From Bacillaceae bacterium IKA-2 (GTDB taxonomy: Bacteria; Bacillota; Bacilli; Bacillales; Anaerobacillaceae), in the NCBI GenBank assembly GCA_031761875.1, contig CP134492.1, positions 3,906,001 through 3,970,000 on the forward strand: 64,000 nucleotides of DNA, written 5' to 3'. Shown in pieces: positions 15,962 through 26,511 of this stretch. Positions within the stretch are counted from its first letter, which is position 1; every line of letters starts with the position of its first letter. The position numbers were made by a program, and so were the translations under genes. Under the pieces are notes generated by a model that had not been told where the DNA came from, did not search any database, and saw only the letters and a program-made list of their open reading frames with translations.

Positions 15962-17124
15962 TCACTCCTCTTAAAAATATTAACTACACAAGTTGCACCT
16001 GTACCACCAATATTATGAGTAAGACCTATTTCTGCTCCCTTGACTTGACGCTCTCCTGCCTGTCCTCTTAACTGAGTGACAGCTTCGTAGATTTGGCTTA
16101 TTCCAGTCGCTCCTATTGGATGACCTTTCGCTTTCAATCCACCACTAGTGTTAATAGGGATACTACCATTTAATGCTGTTTCACCTTCAAGGATCGCTTG
16201 TGCACCTTTTCCTTTTTCAAAGAAACCTAGGTCTTCAGTATTTATAATTTGTGTAATTGTAAAGCAGTCGTGTACTTCAGCAAAGTCAATATCTGTGGGA
16301 TTGATTCCAGCCATTTTATAAGCCTCTTTTGCCGCATGTACTGTAGCATTAAAAGTAGTAAGGGAAGGTTTTGAGGATAAAGTTAATGTATCACCTGCAT
16401 GACCAGAGCCGATTACTTCTATCAATGGTTGATCAGTAAGTTTTTTAGCGACTTCGGTTGCTGCAAGAACTACAAATGCTGCTCCATCACTAATTAATGA
16501 ACAATCATATACTGTGAATGGATCTGCTACAGGAATCCCAGATTTAACTTTTTCTATATTAATTTTTTTATGAAGTTGGGCATCGGGATTTAATATAGCG
16601 TTGTCATGATTTTGTACTGCACATGTAGCCATAGCGTCCCGAACATCACCATACTCATACATATAACGATTAGCAATCATCGCAAATATAGAAGGGAAAG
16701 TCGTCCCTAAGTTAACTTCTAATTCTGCGTCAGCAGCACCAGCAATTGCCGAAGTAACTGTATTTGTTTCTTGATGAGTCATTTTTTCTACTCCACCAAC
16801 AATGACAACATCATACAATCCTGCCGCTATTGCAATCAAACCTTGTCTAAATGCTAAACTTCCTGATGCGCATGCTCCTTCAGTACGCAATGTCGGAATC
16901 GATCCCAACTCAAGGACCTCTGAAGCCAATGCATTTACGTGACTTTGACCTACTAATTGAGAAGCGTTAAAGTTTCCAATATACAATGCTTCAATTTTCT
17001 TTTTATCAATTTTTGAATCCTCTAATGCCTTCGTACCCGCTTCAAAAATAAGGTCTCTTATCGATTTGTCAGGATACTTACCTATTTTCGTTTCACCTAT
17101 TCCAATAACTGAAACACTACGCAT
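15958..17124 (-). CDS. Thiolase, SCP2/acetyl-CoA acetyltransferase type
   Basis: A 388-residue thiolase. The nucleophile is the Cys in EGACASGSLA; the catalytic histidines lie in KAKGHPIGATG and LTHNIGGTG. The DUF35-partnered thiolase group is the best match. It would split acetoacetyl-CoA or a longer 3-ketoacyl-CoA to acetyl-CoA. I chose the ATG at 17124 (MRSVSVIGIGETKIG), the usual start of this family, preceded by GGTGGAG, over the longer frame from 17157. Confidence 0.88.
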   Translation of the reverse strand: MRSVSVIGIGETKIGKYPDKSIRDLIFEAGTKALEDSKIDKKKIEALYIGNFNASQLVGQSHVNALASEVLELGSIPTLRTEGACASGSLAFRQGLIAIAAGLYDVVIVGGVEKMTHQETNTVTSAIAGAADAELEVNLGTTFPSIFAMIANRYMYEYGDVRDAMATCAVQNHDNAILNPDAQLHKKINIEKVKSGIPVADPFTVYDCSLISDGAAFVVLAATEVAKKLTDQPLIEVIGSGHAGDTLTLSSKPSLTTFNATVHAAKEAYKMAGINPTDIDFAEVHDCFTITQIINTEDLGFFEKGKGAQAILEGETALNGSIPINTSGGLKAKGHPIGATGISQIYEAVTQLRGQAGERQVKGAEIGLTHNIGGTGATCVVNIFKRSE

Positions 17125-17262
17125 TACTCCACCCCATATCATTTTTTCGAATATCAATATACCTATTTCATTTTAAGCACTCTTAAACTATATCTAAGTC
17201 GGTAGTTTGTCTCTTTTCAATACTCCTTTTCAATCAACAGACTGCAGTCTCTTAAAAGTGGT

Positions 17263-17293
17263 AAAAAAAGCTTCTTTTAATATAGAAGCTTTT
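17263..17293 (-). terminator. Terminator after the TRAP transporter genes
   Basis: AAAAGCTTCT pairs with AGAAGCTTTT; on the minus strand a run of seven T follows. It separates dctPQM from the thiolase group. Confidence 0.85.
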
Positions 17294-17297
17294 AGTT

Positions 17298-18620
17298 TTA
17301 TTTGTTCAAAACAGAAGGTAACCATAAAGCTAGTTGAGGAAAAATAGCCACTAAGACTATGACAAAAACAATAATAATTACAAATGGCATTATTCCTTTA
17401 TAAATGGTTCCCATTTGAATGTCCGGGGGAACAATTCCTTTTACATAAAACAATGAATAACCAAATGGTGGCGTTAAAAATGATGTTTGTAACATCAATG
17501 CCATACACGTTACAACCCAGATCATATCAAAGTCATACACTGCCATAAGTGGTAAAAATATTGGAAATACAATCATGACAATACCAATCCAGTCAATAAA
17601 CATACCAAGTATAAACGTGACTAGCATAAGAAGTATAAATATGCCCCATTTGCCAAAGCCCATAGACTCTACAAAATTTTGAATAGCCTTATCGGCTCCA
17701 AGTGCCATAAACATAGATGCAAAAGCTGTCGCTCCAACAAGTATAATCATAACCATTGCAGTTGTTTTTGCAGTATCATATACGGATTCACTGAGCATCT
17801 TGAAACTGAATTGACGATATACAAATGTCATGATCAATGCAACAAAAGCACCGACACCAGATGCTTCGGTAGGAGTCGCTACACCGGCAAAGATTGAACC
17901 CAAAACAGCAATAACTAATATCATAGGTGGAACTAAATTTACTAGACTCCCTATAATCTTTTGCCTCATTGGCATAGCCGCTGATTCCTCAGCCGATAAA
18001 GCCGGGCCATAACTTGGATTTTTCCAGCAAATAAACAATATATAAACACAATAAGCTGAGGCTAATAATAAGCCTGGAACTAACGTTGCTTTAAATAAAT
18101 CGCCGACAGACACTTGAGACTGTGCTCCCATTACAACCAGCATAATACTCGGCGGAATTAAAATTCCTAATGTTCCTCCAGCCGCAACGACACCTGTTGC
18201 AAGCTCTTTGTTATATCCATATTTTAATAAGACAGGAAGACCTATTAGTCCCATTGTAACAACTGATGCCCCAACAACACCTGTCGTTGCCGCAAATACT
18301 GTAGATACAATAACAATTGCTAAAGCAATACCACCTCGTAAACCTCCAAGTAAATAACGTAGTGATTCAAATAGTCCATCTGCTATTTTAGACCTTGCTA
18401 ATAAATTTGCCATCAACGTAAATAAAGGTATGGCTACTAACGCATAATTATTCATGACACCAAAAGTACGACCAATAAAGATGTTTATAATTTGGGGACC
18501 AAAGCCCACATAACCAAATATAAATCCGATACCACCTAATGCAAAAGCTAGTGGATGACCTGTTGCTAATGCTACTATAAGAGCGACAAATATAAGTACA
18601 ATAAATACTTCAGGACTCAT
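17298..18620 (-). CDS. dctM: TRAP transporter large membrane subunit
   Basis: A 440-residue, roughly 12-13-helix DctM protein. HPLAFALGGIGF at the N-terminus, the GGTLGILIPPSI loop and FLTPPFGYSLFY near the end are family hallmarks. It forms the Na+-coupled transport channel with DctQ and receives substrate from DctP. It overlaps dctQ by 11 nt, and AAGGGGG precedes the ATG. Confidence 0.93.
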   Translation of the reverse strand: MSPEVFIVLIFVALIVALATGHPLAFALGGIGFIFGYVGFGPQIINIFIGRTFGVMNNYALVAIPLFTLMANLLARSKIADGLFESLRYLLGGLRGGIALAIVIVSTVFAATTGVVGASVVTMGLIGLPVLLKYGYNKELATGVVAAGGTLGILIPPSIMLVVMGAQSQVSVGDLFKATLVPGLLLASAYCVYILFICWKNPSYGPALSAEESAAMPMRQKIIGSLVNLVPPMILVIAVLGSIFAGVATPTEASGVGAFVALIMTFVYRQFSFKMLSESVYDTAKTTAMVMIILVGATAFASMFMALGADKAIQNFVESMGFGKWGIFILLMLVTFILGMFIDWIGIVMIVFPIFLPLMAVYDFDMIWVVTCMALMLQTSFLTPPFGYSLFYVKGIVPPDIQMGTIYKGIMPFVIIIVFVIVLVAIFPQLALWLPSVLNK

Positions 18621-19128
18621 AATGCACCCCCTTAATCAAAATATAAACTCGCTTTAATATTTCAGAAATCCCTTGTAATAAAAGCATACCAAACGCAACA
18701 GGAATAACTGTCTTTATTGGATAAACTGGTGCTTGAAATAATGATGTTGAAACCTCTTTAATTCCCCATGAATAGGTTGCGTAATCTATGCCAATCCAAA
18801 ACAAACTGGTAACAAAAGGAAAAAATAAAACAAGGTACGTTATAATATCTAATATCGCTTGTTTTTTTAACGGCAGTTTTTGATACAAAATATCAACTGA
18901 AACCATACTCTTTTGTATAAGGGCATACGCTGCAACGATCATAAAATGAAACCCATAAAGCATAGTGATCGTCTCATATGCCCAAATCGTCGGTGAATTT
19001 AGGAAACGACGACTGATAACCTCAAAAACAACAACGAATGTTAGAAGAATGACAGACCAAGCACCTATTTTTCCGATAAAGCTGTTTAGTGTATCAATGC
19101 TCTTGATAATTGCTCTGATTACTTTCAT
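18610..19128 (-). CDS. dctQ: TRAP transporter small membrane subunit
   Basis: A 172-residue four-helix DctQ protein with the family signature around VISRRFLNSPTIWAYE. I start it at the ATG at 19128, 7 nt after GGAG; an ATG two codons upstream is too close to the ribosome binding site. It lies between dctP and dctM as usual. Confidence 0.9.
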   Translation of the reverse strand: MKVIRAIIKSIDTLNSFIGKIGAWSVILLTFVVVFEVISRRFLNSPTIWAYETITMLYGFHFMIVAAYALIQKSMVSVDILYQKLPLKKQAILDIITYLVLFFPFVTSLFWIGIDYATYSWGIKEVSTSLFQAPVYPIKTVIPVAFGMLLLQGISEILKRVYILIKGVHYES

Positions 19129-19206
19129 TCCCATTCTCCTATCTTTGTATTTTTAAATGAATAAAGTGAGTAGGTAAGCTATGCCTACCTACTCCTTCTA
19201 TCAATC

Positions 19207-20328
19207 TCAATCTAGCAATGATTTATAATGGGACCCATGACCCCAATCACCTTGAATTTCACGATATCTAGAATACATTTCTAAATAAGAAATTTGACTT
19301 TCTAATACCATTGCGAAATCTTCACTTTCTGCAGCAATTTCATCGCGTACTCGTTTTGTCGTTTCTTCAATTCGTGTCATGTCTGAGTCAGGTAATGTAG
19401 TAACCGTAATCCCATGGTCATCTATCATAGAATTTGTAGTTACAGCATCGTCATACATTGACTTCGTTGTGTTTTGAAGCATAGCAGTTTCTGCAGCAAT
19501 AGCGACAATTTCTTTTAAGTCGTCTGGAAGCGAATTCCATGCATCTTTATTAATCATTACACCAAAAACAGTTGCTGTTTGGTGCCAACCTGGAACTGAC
19601 CAATAATCTGTTACTTCATGAAGTCCCATCATCTCATCAGCCGATGGTGTAGCAAATTCTGCAGCATCAATTACGCCACGTTGTAAACCTTCATAGATCT
19701 CAACGGTTGGTATCCCTACTGGGTTTGCACCAAATTCGCTAATAATACGAGATTGCATTAGACCAACAAAACGAATATTCATTCCTTGTAAGTCATCTAA
19801 CGTATTAATTGGTTTAGTAGACCGAATACCTGATTCCATACCCATAACTGTATGAGGGAAATAAACTGCATTTTGTTGACCGTAAATTTCATTATACATA
19901 TCTAAACCACCACCATTATACATCCACAATAGATAGTCCATGTTAGTTAAACCAACTACTTGAGAACTTAGCAAGTCAAATGCTGGATTTATGTTTGACC
20001 AATACAGAGGTGTATCACTACCCATTTCTACAACTCCATCACGAACTGCTTCAAGTACACCTGTCGCTTCTGTTATCTCACCAACTTGGTGAACGTTAAT
20101 ACTAAGACGACCATTACTCAATTTTTCAACAAGATCAGCAAACCGTTCGTCTTGCCCAATGTGCAGCCCGCCGCCGCCCCAAGGTGCCGCCAATCTCCAT
20201 TCAAATGTTTCTCCGCTTGAAGCTTGATTTGATGAATCCGAATCTCCACTACTATCATTAGCTGAACAAGCCGCCAATAACATCACAACAAAAACTAATA
20301 AAATTGACAATAATTTTTTATAACCCAT
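19207..20328 (-). CDS. dctP: TRAP transporter substrate-binding lipoprotein
   Basis: A 373-residue DctP protein with a lipobox (LLAAC, Cys21), so it is tethered outside the membrane. GLQRGVIDAAEFATP and the preceding NPVGIPTVEIYEGL fit the TakP/2-oxoacid-binding branch, in which Arg and an acidic residue hold a carboxylate. The substrate is probably a small mono-carboxylate such as a hydroxy or oxo acid, which agrees with the neighbouring catabolic genes. A catabolite-response-like element lies about 40 nt upstream. Confidence 0.9.
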   Translation of the reverse strand: MGYKKLLSILLVFVVMLLAACSANDSSGDSDSSNQASSGETFEWRLAAPWGGGGLHIGQDERFADLVEKLSNGRLSINVHQVGEITEATGVLEAVRDGVVEMGSDTPLYWSNINPAFDLLSSQVVGLTNMDYLLWMYNGGGLDMYNEIYGQQNAVYFPHTVMGMESGIRSTKPINTLDDLQGMNIRFVGLMQSRIISEFGANPVGIPTVEIYEGLQRGVIDAAEFATPSADEMMGLHEVTDYWSVPGWHQTATVFGVMINKDAWNSLPDDLKEIVAIAAETAMLQNTTKSMYDDAVTTNSMIDDHGITVTTLPDSDMTRIEETTKRVRDEIAAESEDFAMVLESQISYLEMYSRYREIQGDWGHGSHYKSLLD

Positions 20329-20365
20329 TCGTATTTGCCCCTTTCAAATCATATTAATAATTCCG

Positions 20366-20380
20366 GTGTAACCGCTTCCA
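20366..20380. promoter_or_regulatory. Candidate CcpA (cre) site upstream of dctP
   Basis: TGTAACCGCTTCCA fits the cre consensus TGNAANCGNWNNCW, with only the leading W outside it. It lies between the dctP start and any upstream promoter, where CcpA would block transcription. Confidence 0.5.
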
Positions 20381-20810
20381 ATAATCGTCCTACATTCTGT
20401 TTACGTTCTCGTTCTATACCAACGTCACTAAATCGTCATCGTCGTAATATGGAGTGAACCGTGTCTTTAGTTCAAAGGCCTCGAAATCGACGTCTCAATG
20501 TAATAAGGATAATAGTTTGCTTCCTCGACCGAAATGGACCTCTATTCTAGATCCACTTTGATAACTTATATAATTATACATTAAATATACATCTGATTTA
20601 TGTGGGTTTTTTCGTTCTTTATTCACTAATATCTAGACTGGTTACTAGTGAAAAAAACTCCAGAAACCTTTAACACTATGAAGTCTTACTTATCTTATAG
20701 ATTTCATAAGTCCTTTATTTTACCCTCCTCCATTAAATTAAATACTTCCATCACAAAACTTTATGATGTATAATTGTATAATATAGATAAGTTTTCACAA
20801 ACCGAAGTCG

Positions 20811-20824
20811 AAGACTCGAGTCTT
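20811..20824. promoter_or_regulatory. Perfect palindrome, probable TetR operator
   Basis: AAGACTCGAGTCTT is a perfect 14-bp palindrome 69 nt before the tetR start and just after a TATAAT box near 20777. TetR-family regulators often bind such sites to repress themselves and the divergent genes. The remainder of 20381-20810 shows no gene. Confidence 0.55.
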
Positions 20825-20893
20825 TAAAAATACTATAACTAGAAATTTCTTAATTGTCAAACTATTCTTTTTATTTTTTCGGGAGGTAATAAT

Positions 20894-21493
20894 ATGAGTG
20901 GGTTAACACCACGGAAACTTAAAGCACTAGAAACAAAAAAAAATATACTTAGTACTGCGCTTAAACTTTTTTCAGAAAAAGGGTATGACAATGTCACAAT
21001 AGATGATATTGCTACAAAGTCTGGCACATCCAAAGGGGCCTTCTATAATCATTTTCATTCTAAGTACGAAATTTTTCTAGAAAAATTTAAAGAGATTGAT
21101 GAGTTTTACATTTCCTACTCTAAAGAATTAGAAAAAGAGACCACAGAAGAAGCTAAATTAATAAGCCTTTTCCACGCCCAGTTATCTTATCTAGAAAGCC
21201 ATCTTGGCAAAGATGTAATTCGTACGATTTACATTAACGGACTTATTCCGAATCACGGAAACTTTTTATCTAACAAGAAAAGACCCTATTATGGAATAGT
21301 AAAAAATATTGTTGAGACTGGACAAAAATCTGGCGAATTCCATCAAGATTTTAGTCCTGAAAAAGTAACAGATTTATTAACCAGAACTACTCGTGGCTCG
21401 CTTTACGATTGGTGTTCGTATGAAGATTTCGCACTCCGTGAAGAAGGTATGTACTTTCTTTCACTAATTATCAGAGGTTTAAGAAAATCGTAA
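20894..21493 (+). CDS. TetR/AcrR-family regulator of the hydroxybutyrate cluster
   Basis: A 199-residue repressor-type protein. The N-terminal helix-turn-helix (about 12-58) has the TetR consensus: ALKLFSEKGYDNVTIDDIA, then GTSKGAFYNHF. The remaining helical part would bind a ligand, plausibly an acyl-CoA as in FadR/PsrA-like regulators. It is divergent from dctPQM and the catabolic genes, the usual arrangement for a local regulator. GGGAGGT precedes the ATG. Confidence 0.9.
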   Translation: MSGLTPRKLKALETKKNILSTALKLFSEKGYDNVTIDDIATKSGTSKGAFYNHFHSKYEIFLEKFKEIDEFYISYSKELEKETTEEAKLISLFHAQLSYLESHLGKDVIRTIYINGLIPNHGNFLSNKKRPYYGIVKNIVETGQKSGEFHQDFSPEKVTDLLTRTTRGSLYDWCSYEDFALREEGMYFLSLIIRGLRKS

Positions 21494-21680
21494 AGAATTA
21501 TATTGAAGAATTTTTTTATCAACCTCGATTTCTTCCTCTTCAACTTCTAGTTCTTCATTTTACATTTATTTAACACATCCAGTTTAAATTAAAATAACTG
21601 ATTTCCCACTCAATAGATAGTGAGATTACACCTTTTCATTTACCAAAAATCATGTAGAGAATTTTTAACTTAATTCACAC

Positions 21681-21716
21681 AAAAAAACCAGTTAAAATCG
21701 CGACTGGTTTTTTTAT
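21681..21716. terminator. Terminator downstream of tetR
   Basis: AAACCAGT pairs with ACTGGTTT, flanked by A7 and T7, so it can work in both directions between tetR and the sortase gene. Confidence 0.85.
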
Positions 21717-21727
21717 ATGCAATTGAG

Positions 21728-21807
21728 TGAATTTCATAATTACGATAAGTACGCCACACCGCACTATATATAGTGTGGTGTAGCGGGAATCGGTATTATG
21801 AAATTCA
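21728..21807. repeat. Palindromic dispersed element, copy C (divergent core)
   Basis: The ends TGAATTTCATAAT and ATTATGAAATTCA are perfect. The core differs from other copies: CCACACCGCACTATATATAG and the following TGTGGTG form a long hairpin. It sits between the tetR terminator and the sortase 3' end. Confidence 0.85.
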
Positions 21808-21835
21808 TTGAATTATTTTTTCATTTCTTTATTCG

Positions 21836-22429
21836 CTAGTTTAATGGCTTTGCATTTATTATATACCGATCGGGGGCAGAGCCAAAAAAACTAAATGGAT
21901 AACAAGTACTAATAGTTAATACTTCTTCATCAATGGTATAATCTATGACCGTTCGATCATCTGCATCTACTATAAACATTTCTTCTATTTCATACTTAAA
22001 AATACCATAGCTCATTTTGACTTCAATAATGTCTCCCACGACTAGATCTCCTAATCGACTAAAAACGGTATCTCGGTGTCCTGATAATAATATTTGTTTT
22101 TCTTGAGACGGAAAGGCAGTACCATTATAGTGACCAACCCCTGCCTTTAAGTCTTCTTCACTTGTACCTTTCACAATGGGCCACTCATCTTCTAAGCTTG
22201 GTATAGAGACAATCCCAATCACTTCTCCAGCGTTTGGATTGAAGTCACTCACATCCGCTATATCTGCTTTTCCTCTATCTTTATCTTTATCTAGATCTGA
22301 GTAAACAATAGCATGTGCAGAACGAAGGGCATCGTTCTTCTTAGCGTTCATATCAAAATATTGATATCCTCCAATACCTAAGAAAAAAAGGCTAGTCAGA
22401 ATTAATACGATTCCAAACCATTTTACCAT
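21836..22429 (-). CDS. srtD: Class D sortase
   Basis: A 197-residue sortase: an N-terminal membrane anchor (about 4-22), then the beta-barrel with His118 (SGHRDTVF), Cys176 (LTISTCYPF) and Arg188. This is the class D pattern, whose enzymes favour LPNTA-like signals. The adjacent upstream gene encodes a wall protein ending in LPNTA, its likely substrate. AGGAGG lies 11 nt before the ATG. A terminator lies between the two genes, so they are separate transcripts. Confidence 0.92.
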   Translation of the reverse strand: MVKWFGIVLILTSLFFLGIGGYQYFDMNAKKNDALRSAHAIVYSDLDKDKDRGKADIADVSDFNPNAGEVIGIVSIPSLEDEWPIVKGTSEEDLKAGVGHYNGTAFPSQEKQILLSGHRDTVFSRLGDLVVGDIIEVKMSYGIFKYEIEEMFIVDADDRTVIDYTIDEEVLTISTCYPFSFFGSAPDRYIINAKPLN

Positions 22430-22663
22430 TTTTCGCCATTCCTCCTAATACTAAATATTTCAATCAGTTCCTAAATGAAGATAATTATCTTCGTACTGAT
22501 AATTTTCACTTCCAAATTGCATTAAAATCCTCGTAAAACTTATAAAGTACCTTAATCAGACATCAGTACAGTACACTTCTCTCGGTTCTACTCTTAACTA
22601 GTATATTTCCCAAATATCAGTCTAGCAAGCTATTTCCCTCACTTTTTGAAGAGACTTTAAATG

Positions 22664-22703
22664 AAAAAAGCTTAGAGAAATTGAGTAAATAATTTCTCTA
22701 AGC
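22664..22703 (-). terminator. Terminator of the glucanase gene
   Basis: A 13-bp perfect stem (GCTTAGAGAAATT with AATTTCTCTAAGC) is followed on the minus strand by T6. The gap 22442-22660 shows nothing else. Confidence 0.88.
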
Positions 22704-22728
22704 CATTACTACTTGAAACCATTAAGTT

Positions 22729-25700
22729 TTATTGAGTTACTTTCCTTCTTGCTTTAAAGTACACAACAGTACCACCAATTAGTAATAGTAGCGCTCCTAA
22801 TAATAAGAATGTGTACATATTTGTTGCAGTATTCGGTAACACCTGTCCACTGCCATTGTTACCAGTATCAATGCCGTTCACATTTTGACTTCCAGAACCG
22901 GCTCCGTTATTATTTTTTGATTCCGTTGAGTTATTTGAGTTATTTGAGTTATTTCCAGATCCTGGCAACCCCTTCGCCAAGACTCTCAATTCCTGGATCT
23001 CGCTCAACAAACTGTTGATCAAAGCTTCAAGTTCTACCGAACGCTCTTCAAGTTGATCATAATTCGCTTTTAAAGCCTCAACTTCCAATTCAAGTAATCG
23101 AAGTTGCTCTTGCAGATTGATTAATCCCACATTAGAGTTTTCCAATTCTTGAATTCTATCAGTTAAGTTCTTAATTTCCTCGATTAACTTATCAATCTCT
23201 GTTATTGGATCTTCCCCGTCTACTGGATCTTCTCCAACTATTGGATCTTCTCCGTCTACTGGATCTTCCCCATCTATTGGATGGTCTCCGTCCAATATCA
23301 CTTCTACTAATCTAACATTGTCTATAAAAATATTGTAAGGTGCTGCTACTTCTGGGTCATTTTCTCCTCTACCTAAACCAAACATTAAATGATAGTTTCC
23401 ATCAGATCCTACTTCAATAAATGCTTCGTATGTTTCCATTGTGTTCCCAACACTGTGTTCGATAATACCTGCATCTGCTCCAACAAGTTCTACATACACT
23501 TTGCGGTCACGTTCAGATTGCATGTCAAAAGCAACTTTATACGTTCCGCTTGGTACTGTTACATATTGGAACAGTTGCGTGTGATACCATTCCCATCCTA
23601 CTTGGGTAATTTGGGCTTTTAACTTTTCATTTTCTACTGAAAAATTAGCTAATCCCGCCCAACCATCATATAAACCTTGGTTATGGATATTCCAGACAAG
23701 ACGGTTATTTACGTCACCGAATGCCGTAGTCTCTTCAAAAGTTCCATCAATAATTAGATTATCGCCAGTTTCAAGCCATGGTCCATCTCCAACAACTGGA
23801 ACTACTGGATCTACTGGATCTACTGGATCTACTGGATCTGCTCCGTTACCTGGATCTGAATAATCAGCTGCTATATCTTCATACACTCTAACATATTCCA
23901 CTTCTACTTGACCTGGGAATACAGTGCTTGCATCTGGTTCTCCGCCATACCATCCACCTACTGCCAAGTTTAAAATCATATAAAACTCTTGATCAAACGG
24001 TGCTGGATATGCTCCATTTGTACTGCTCCACTCAGTTTTTGTAGAATATAATTCACCATTTACATACCAACGAATTTCATTAGGCTCCCACTCAACAGTA
24101 TAGACGTTGAAATCTGTCGTCGACTGACCTGCTGGGAAATGATAATCTTGAGCCGACCATTTGTTTAGTGGCCATTCACCACCATAATGAATCGCAGCGC
24201 CCACTTTACTAGTATTCGCTCCCATATTTTCCATAATGTCAATTTCACCTGATGCTGCCCAACCACCATACACATCATCTTGAGGCATCATCCAAAATGC
24301 TGGCCAATATCCTTGTCCAGCCGGAAGTTTAATTTTCGCTTCAAACTTTCCGTAGACTTGACTAAATAATCCATCACTCATAATTTTTCCCGATGTATAA
24401 TCATAGTCACCATGCTCATCACTTGCCGCTTCTTCACGCGCTTCAAGAATGAGTTTTCCATCTTCAACTCGTACATTATTTTCGGAATAATATTGTAACT
24501 CATTATTTCCCCAACCATTTACCCATTCTTCTCCACTATAAAAACCGTTTCCTTGATCAATTCTCCATTTCGTTGTGTCCAATTCATTACCTGCGAATTC
24601 ATCACTCCATACTAACTGCCAATCTTGTGCTGAATCACCAGGATCAACTGGATCAACTGGATCAACTGGATCTGTCGAATCTACAGCTCCAAGGAATATC
24701 AAATCATCAAAGTAATACGTCTTTCCAGTCCCTGCATTTCCAAAATCGAAAAATATAGAAGATCTGTCATACGTAGTGTTTAAATTTAATGCTGATGTTC
24801 CTGCAACTTGCTTTGAAAAATCTAATTCTAAAGTTTCCCATTCATTTACTTTCGTTGTTACTGTTTCTGTTTCAACTGATTTAGTACCATTATTTTGATC
24901 CTCAAGCTTTAGACGTACTTTAATTCCAGCATCAGGTGAATACACTCTGACTGAAAGTTTTTTATTTGTCTCACTAAATGGCACTGTCATAATTGAATTA
25001 TTTGGTCCTTCTCCAAAGGTTGTGCCCGCCCATATTTCGGCTCCATTACCTTTGAATACCTTAACTACCTTATTTGATGCATCCGTTGGATCGGCTACGA
25101 TTTGTGAATCATCTGATCCACCAAATCCTTGTAAAACATATGAAACTCCAACTTCATCAAAATTTACTAAAACTACTGATCCTGTAGGTACTGTTGGATC
25201 AACTGGGTCAACTGGGTCAACTGGGTCAACTGGGTCAACTGGGTCAACTGGGTCAACTGGGTCAACTGGGTCAACCGGATTAACTGGGTCTCCACCAGTT
25301 GTCAAAGTGTAAGGAAGTGAAATCCGTGAAGCCTCATCTGGTGCATTTACCTTCAGCTCACCGTCACTTCCACCAATTACAGTCCAAACTTCAATCATAA
25401 TCGCTCCATTATCAAACGTGCTATACGGTGCTCCTGTTGGATTTTTTGTTAATCCAATGTTAAAATGCTCATAAGTTTCTGAGGCAGTAATTCCGTCCGT
25501 AAACATCCACTCTGTTGCTTCTGTTCGATCCCAAACTCCATTTCCATTAAAGTCATAGGATACTTTTGCTTCCATCCCTAACGCTATGTCTAAGCCATTT
25601 AAATATAAATCTGCAATTGTGTGACCAGATCCATTATAAGTACCCGATACACCTTCAATCACATAGGCTACTTTAACATTATCTCCAGATTTAGGTAGCC

Positions 25701-26409
25701 TTTCTGGCGAAGCAGCTGTTCCACTCTCTAAAGATAATGCCTTTGGTTCTGCTGCACCAATTAGAAATAATGTATCGGCATTCTCATTAGTATCTCCATC
25801 CGATGGCCCTGTTGGTCCTACAGCTCCAATGAATTTTAAATCATCAAAGTAATAAGTCTTCCCAGTTCCTTCTTTTCCAAAATCGAAAAATATAGAAGCC
25901 ATGTTAAAGTTATAGTGTAAATATAGTTGTTCAGTCCCTGGAGCCTGAACGGCAAAATTAAATTCTAAAGTTTCCCATTCATTAGCTTTTGTTGTTACCG
26001 CTACTGTTTCAACTGATTTAGTAGTGTCACCCTTTTCCTCAAGCTTAAGCCTTACTTCAATCCCGGCGTCAGGTGAAAAGACTTTGACTGACATTTTTTT
26101 ATTTGTCTCACTAAATGGCACTACTGGTATTGTATTACCTGGTTCTTCGCCAAAGGTAGTTCCAGCCCATGTTGCAGCTTCATTTCCTTTGACTACTTTA
26201 GCTACCGTATTTGATTCATCCGTTGGATCGGCAACAATTGTTCCTTCTGCTCCACCAAAACCTTCTATAAGATATGAAATGTCACTTTCATCAAAATTTA
26301 CTAAAACTGTTGATTCATCTGTTGGTTCTACCGCATTTACTACCAACACACTGAAGTTTTGAACCATTAATAAGAATATAAGCATAAAACTAAGCCATTT
26401 TTTCTGCAT
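22729..26409 (-). CDS. Sortase-anchored multidomain GH16 beta-glucanase
   Basis: A 1226-residue wall protein. Order: signal peptide (1-26); beta-sandwich module 1 (about 34-195); a separate module (about 212-372); a (VDP)n linker (379-405); module 2 (about 412-575), a clear duplicate of module 1; GH16 catalytic domain (about 593-855) with E722, D724 and E727 in GEIDIMEN; a CBM4-like module (about 880-1040); an acidic linker; a coiled coil (about 1075-1150); an Asn/Ser/Gly-rich spacer; and LPNTA (1191-1195) with a membrane helix and basic tail. It should cleave beta-1,3- or beta-1,3/1,4-glucans at the cell surface. The ATG at 26409 follows GGAGGAAG; the longer frame from 26487 lacks a site. 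Confidence 0.93.
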   Translation of the reverse strand: MQKKWLSFMLIFLLMVQNFSVLVVNAVEPTDESTVLVNFDESDISYLIEGFGGAEGTIVADPTDESNTVAKVVKGNEAATWAGTTFGEEPGNTIPVVPFSETNKKMSVKVFSPDAGIEVRLKLEEKGDTTKSVETVAVTTKANEWETLEFNFAVQAPGTEQLYLHYNFNMASIFFDFGKEGTGKTYYFDDLKFIGAVGPTGPSDGDTNENADTLFLIGAAEPKALSLESGTAASPERLPKSGDNVKVAYVIEGVSGTYNGSGHTIADLYLNGLDIALGMEAKVSYDFNGNGVWDRTEATEWMFTDGITASETYEHFNIGLTKNPTGAPYSTFDNGAIMIEVWTVIGGSDGELKVNAPDEASRISLPYTLTTGGDPVNPVDPVDPVDPVDPVDPVDPVDPVDPVDPTVPTGSVVLVNFDEVGVSYVLQGFGGSDDSQIVADPTDASNKVVKVFKGNGAEIWAGTTFGEGPNNSIMTVPFSETNKKLSVRVYSPDAGIKVRLKLEDQNNGTKSVETETVTTKVNEWETLELDFSKQVAGTSALNLNTTYDRSSIFFDFGNAGTGKTYYFDDLIFLGAVDSTDPVDPVDPVDPGDSAQDWQLVWSDEFAGNELDTTKWRIDQGNGFYSGEEWVNGWGNNELQYYSENNVRVEDGKLILEAREEAASDEHGDYDYTSGKIMSDGLFSQVYGKFEAKIKLPAGQGYWPAFWMMPQDDVYGGWAASGEIDIMENMGANTSKVGAAIHYGGEWPLNKWSAQDYHFPAGQSTTDFNVYTVEWEPNEIRWYVNGELYSTKTEWSSTNGAYPAPFDQEFYMILNLAVGGWYGGEPDASTVFPGQVEVEYVRVYEDIAADYSDPGNGADPVDPVDPVDPVVPVVGDGPWLETGDNLIIDGTFEETTAFGDVNNRLVWNIHNQGLYDGWAGLANFSVENEKLKAQITQVGWEWYHTQLFQYVTVPSGTYKVAFDMQSERDRKVYVELVGADAGIIEHSVGNTMETYEAFIEVGSDGNYHLMFGLGRGENDPEVAAPYNIFIDNVRLVEVILDGDHPIDGEDPVDGEDPIVGEDPVDGEDPITEIDKLIEEIKNLTDRIQELENSNVGLINLQEQLRLLELEVEALKANYDQLEERSVELEALINSLLSEIQELRVLAKGLPGSGNNSNNSNNSTESKNNNGAGSGSQNVNGIDTGNNGSGQVLPNTATNMYTFLLLGALLLLIGGTVVYFKARRKVTQ
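25196..25290 (-). repeat. 9-bp tandem repeat encoding the Val-Asp-Pro linker
   Basis: GGGTCAACT repeated about ten times, most copies identical at DNA level. It encodes the (VDP)n linker of the glucanase. Shorter VDP runs lie near 23815 and 24650. Near-perfect DNA identity implies recent expansion or length polymorphism. Confidence 0.95.
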
Positions 26410-26511
26410 AAATAATCTTCCTCCATTTTTTAAATTTATAATCATGTGCAAAGTAAACTGTGCATGATAGATGTCAGTAAAATTCACCCCCTTAAATGAA
26501 ATTTAATTATT

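Noticed and set aside
24573-25312. Plus-strand frames opposite the glucanase, including a Gly/Ser/Thr repeat peptide
   Set aside because: They are antisense shadows of the GH16 gene; the repeat peptide is the complement of the Val-Asp-Pro linker.
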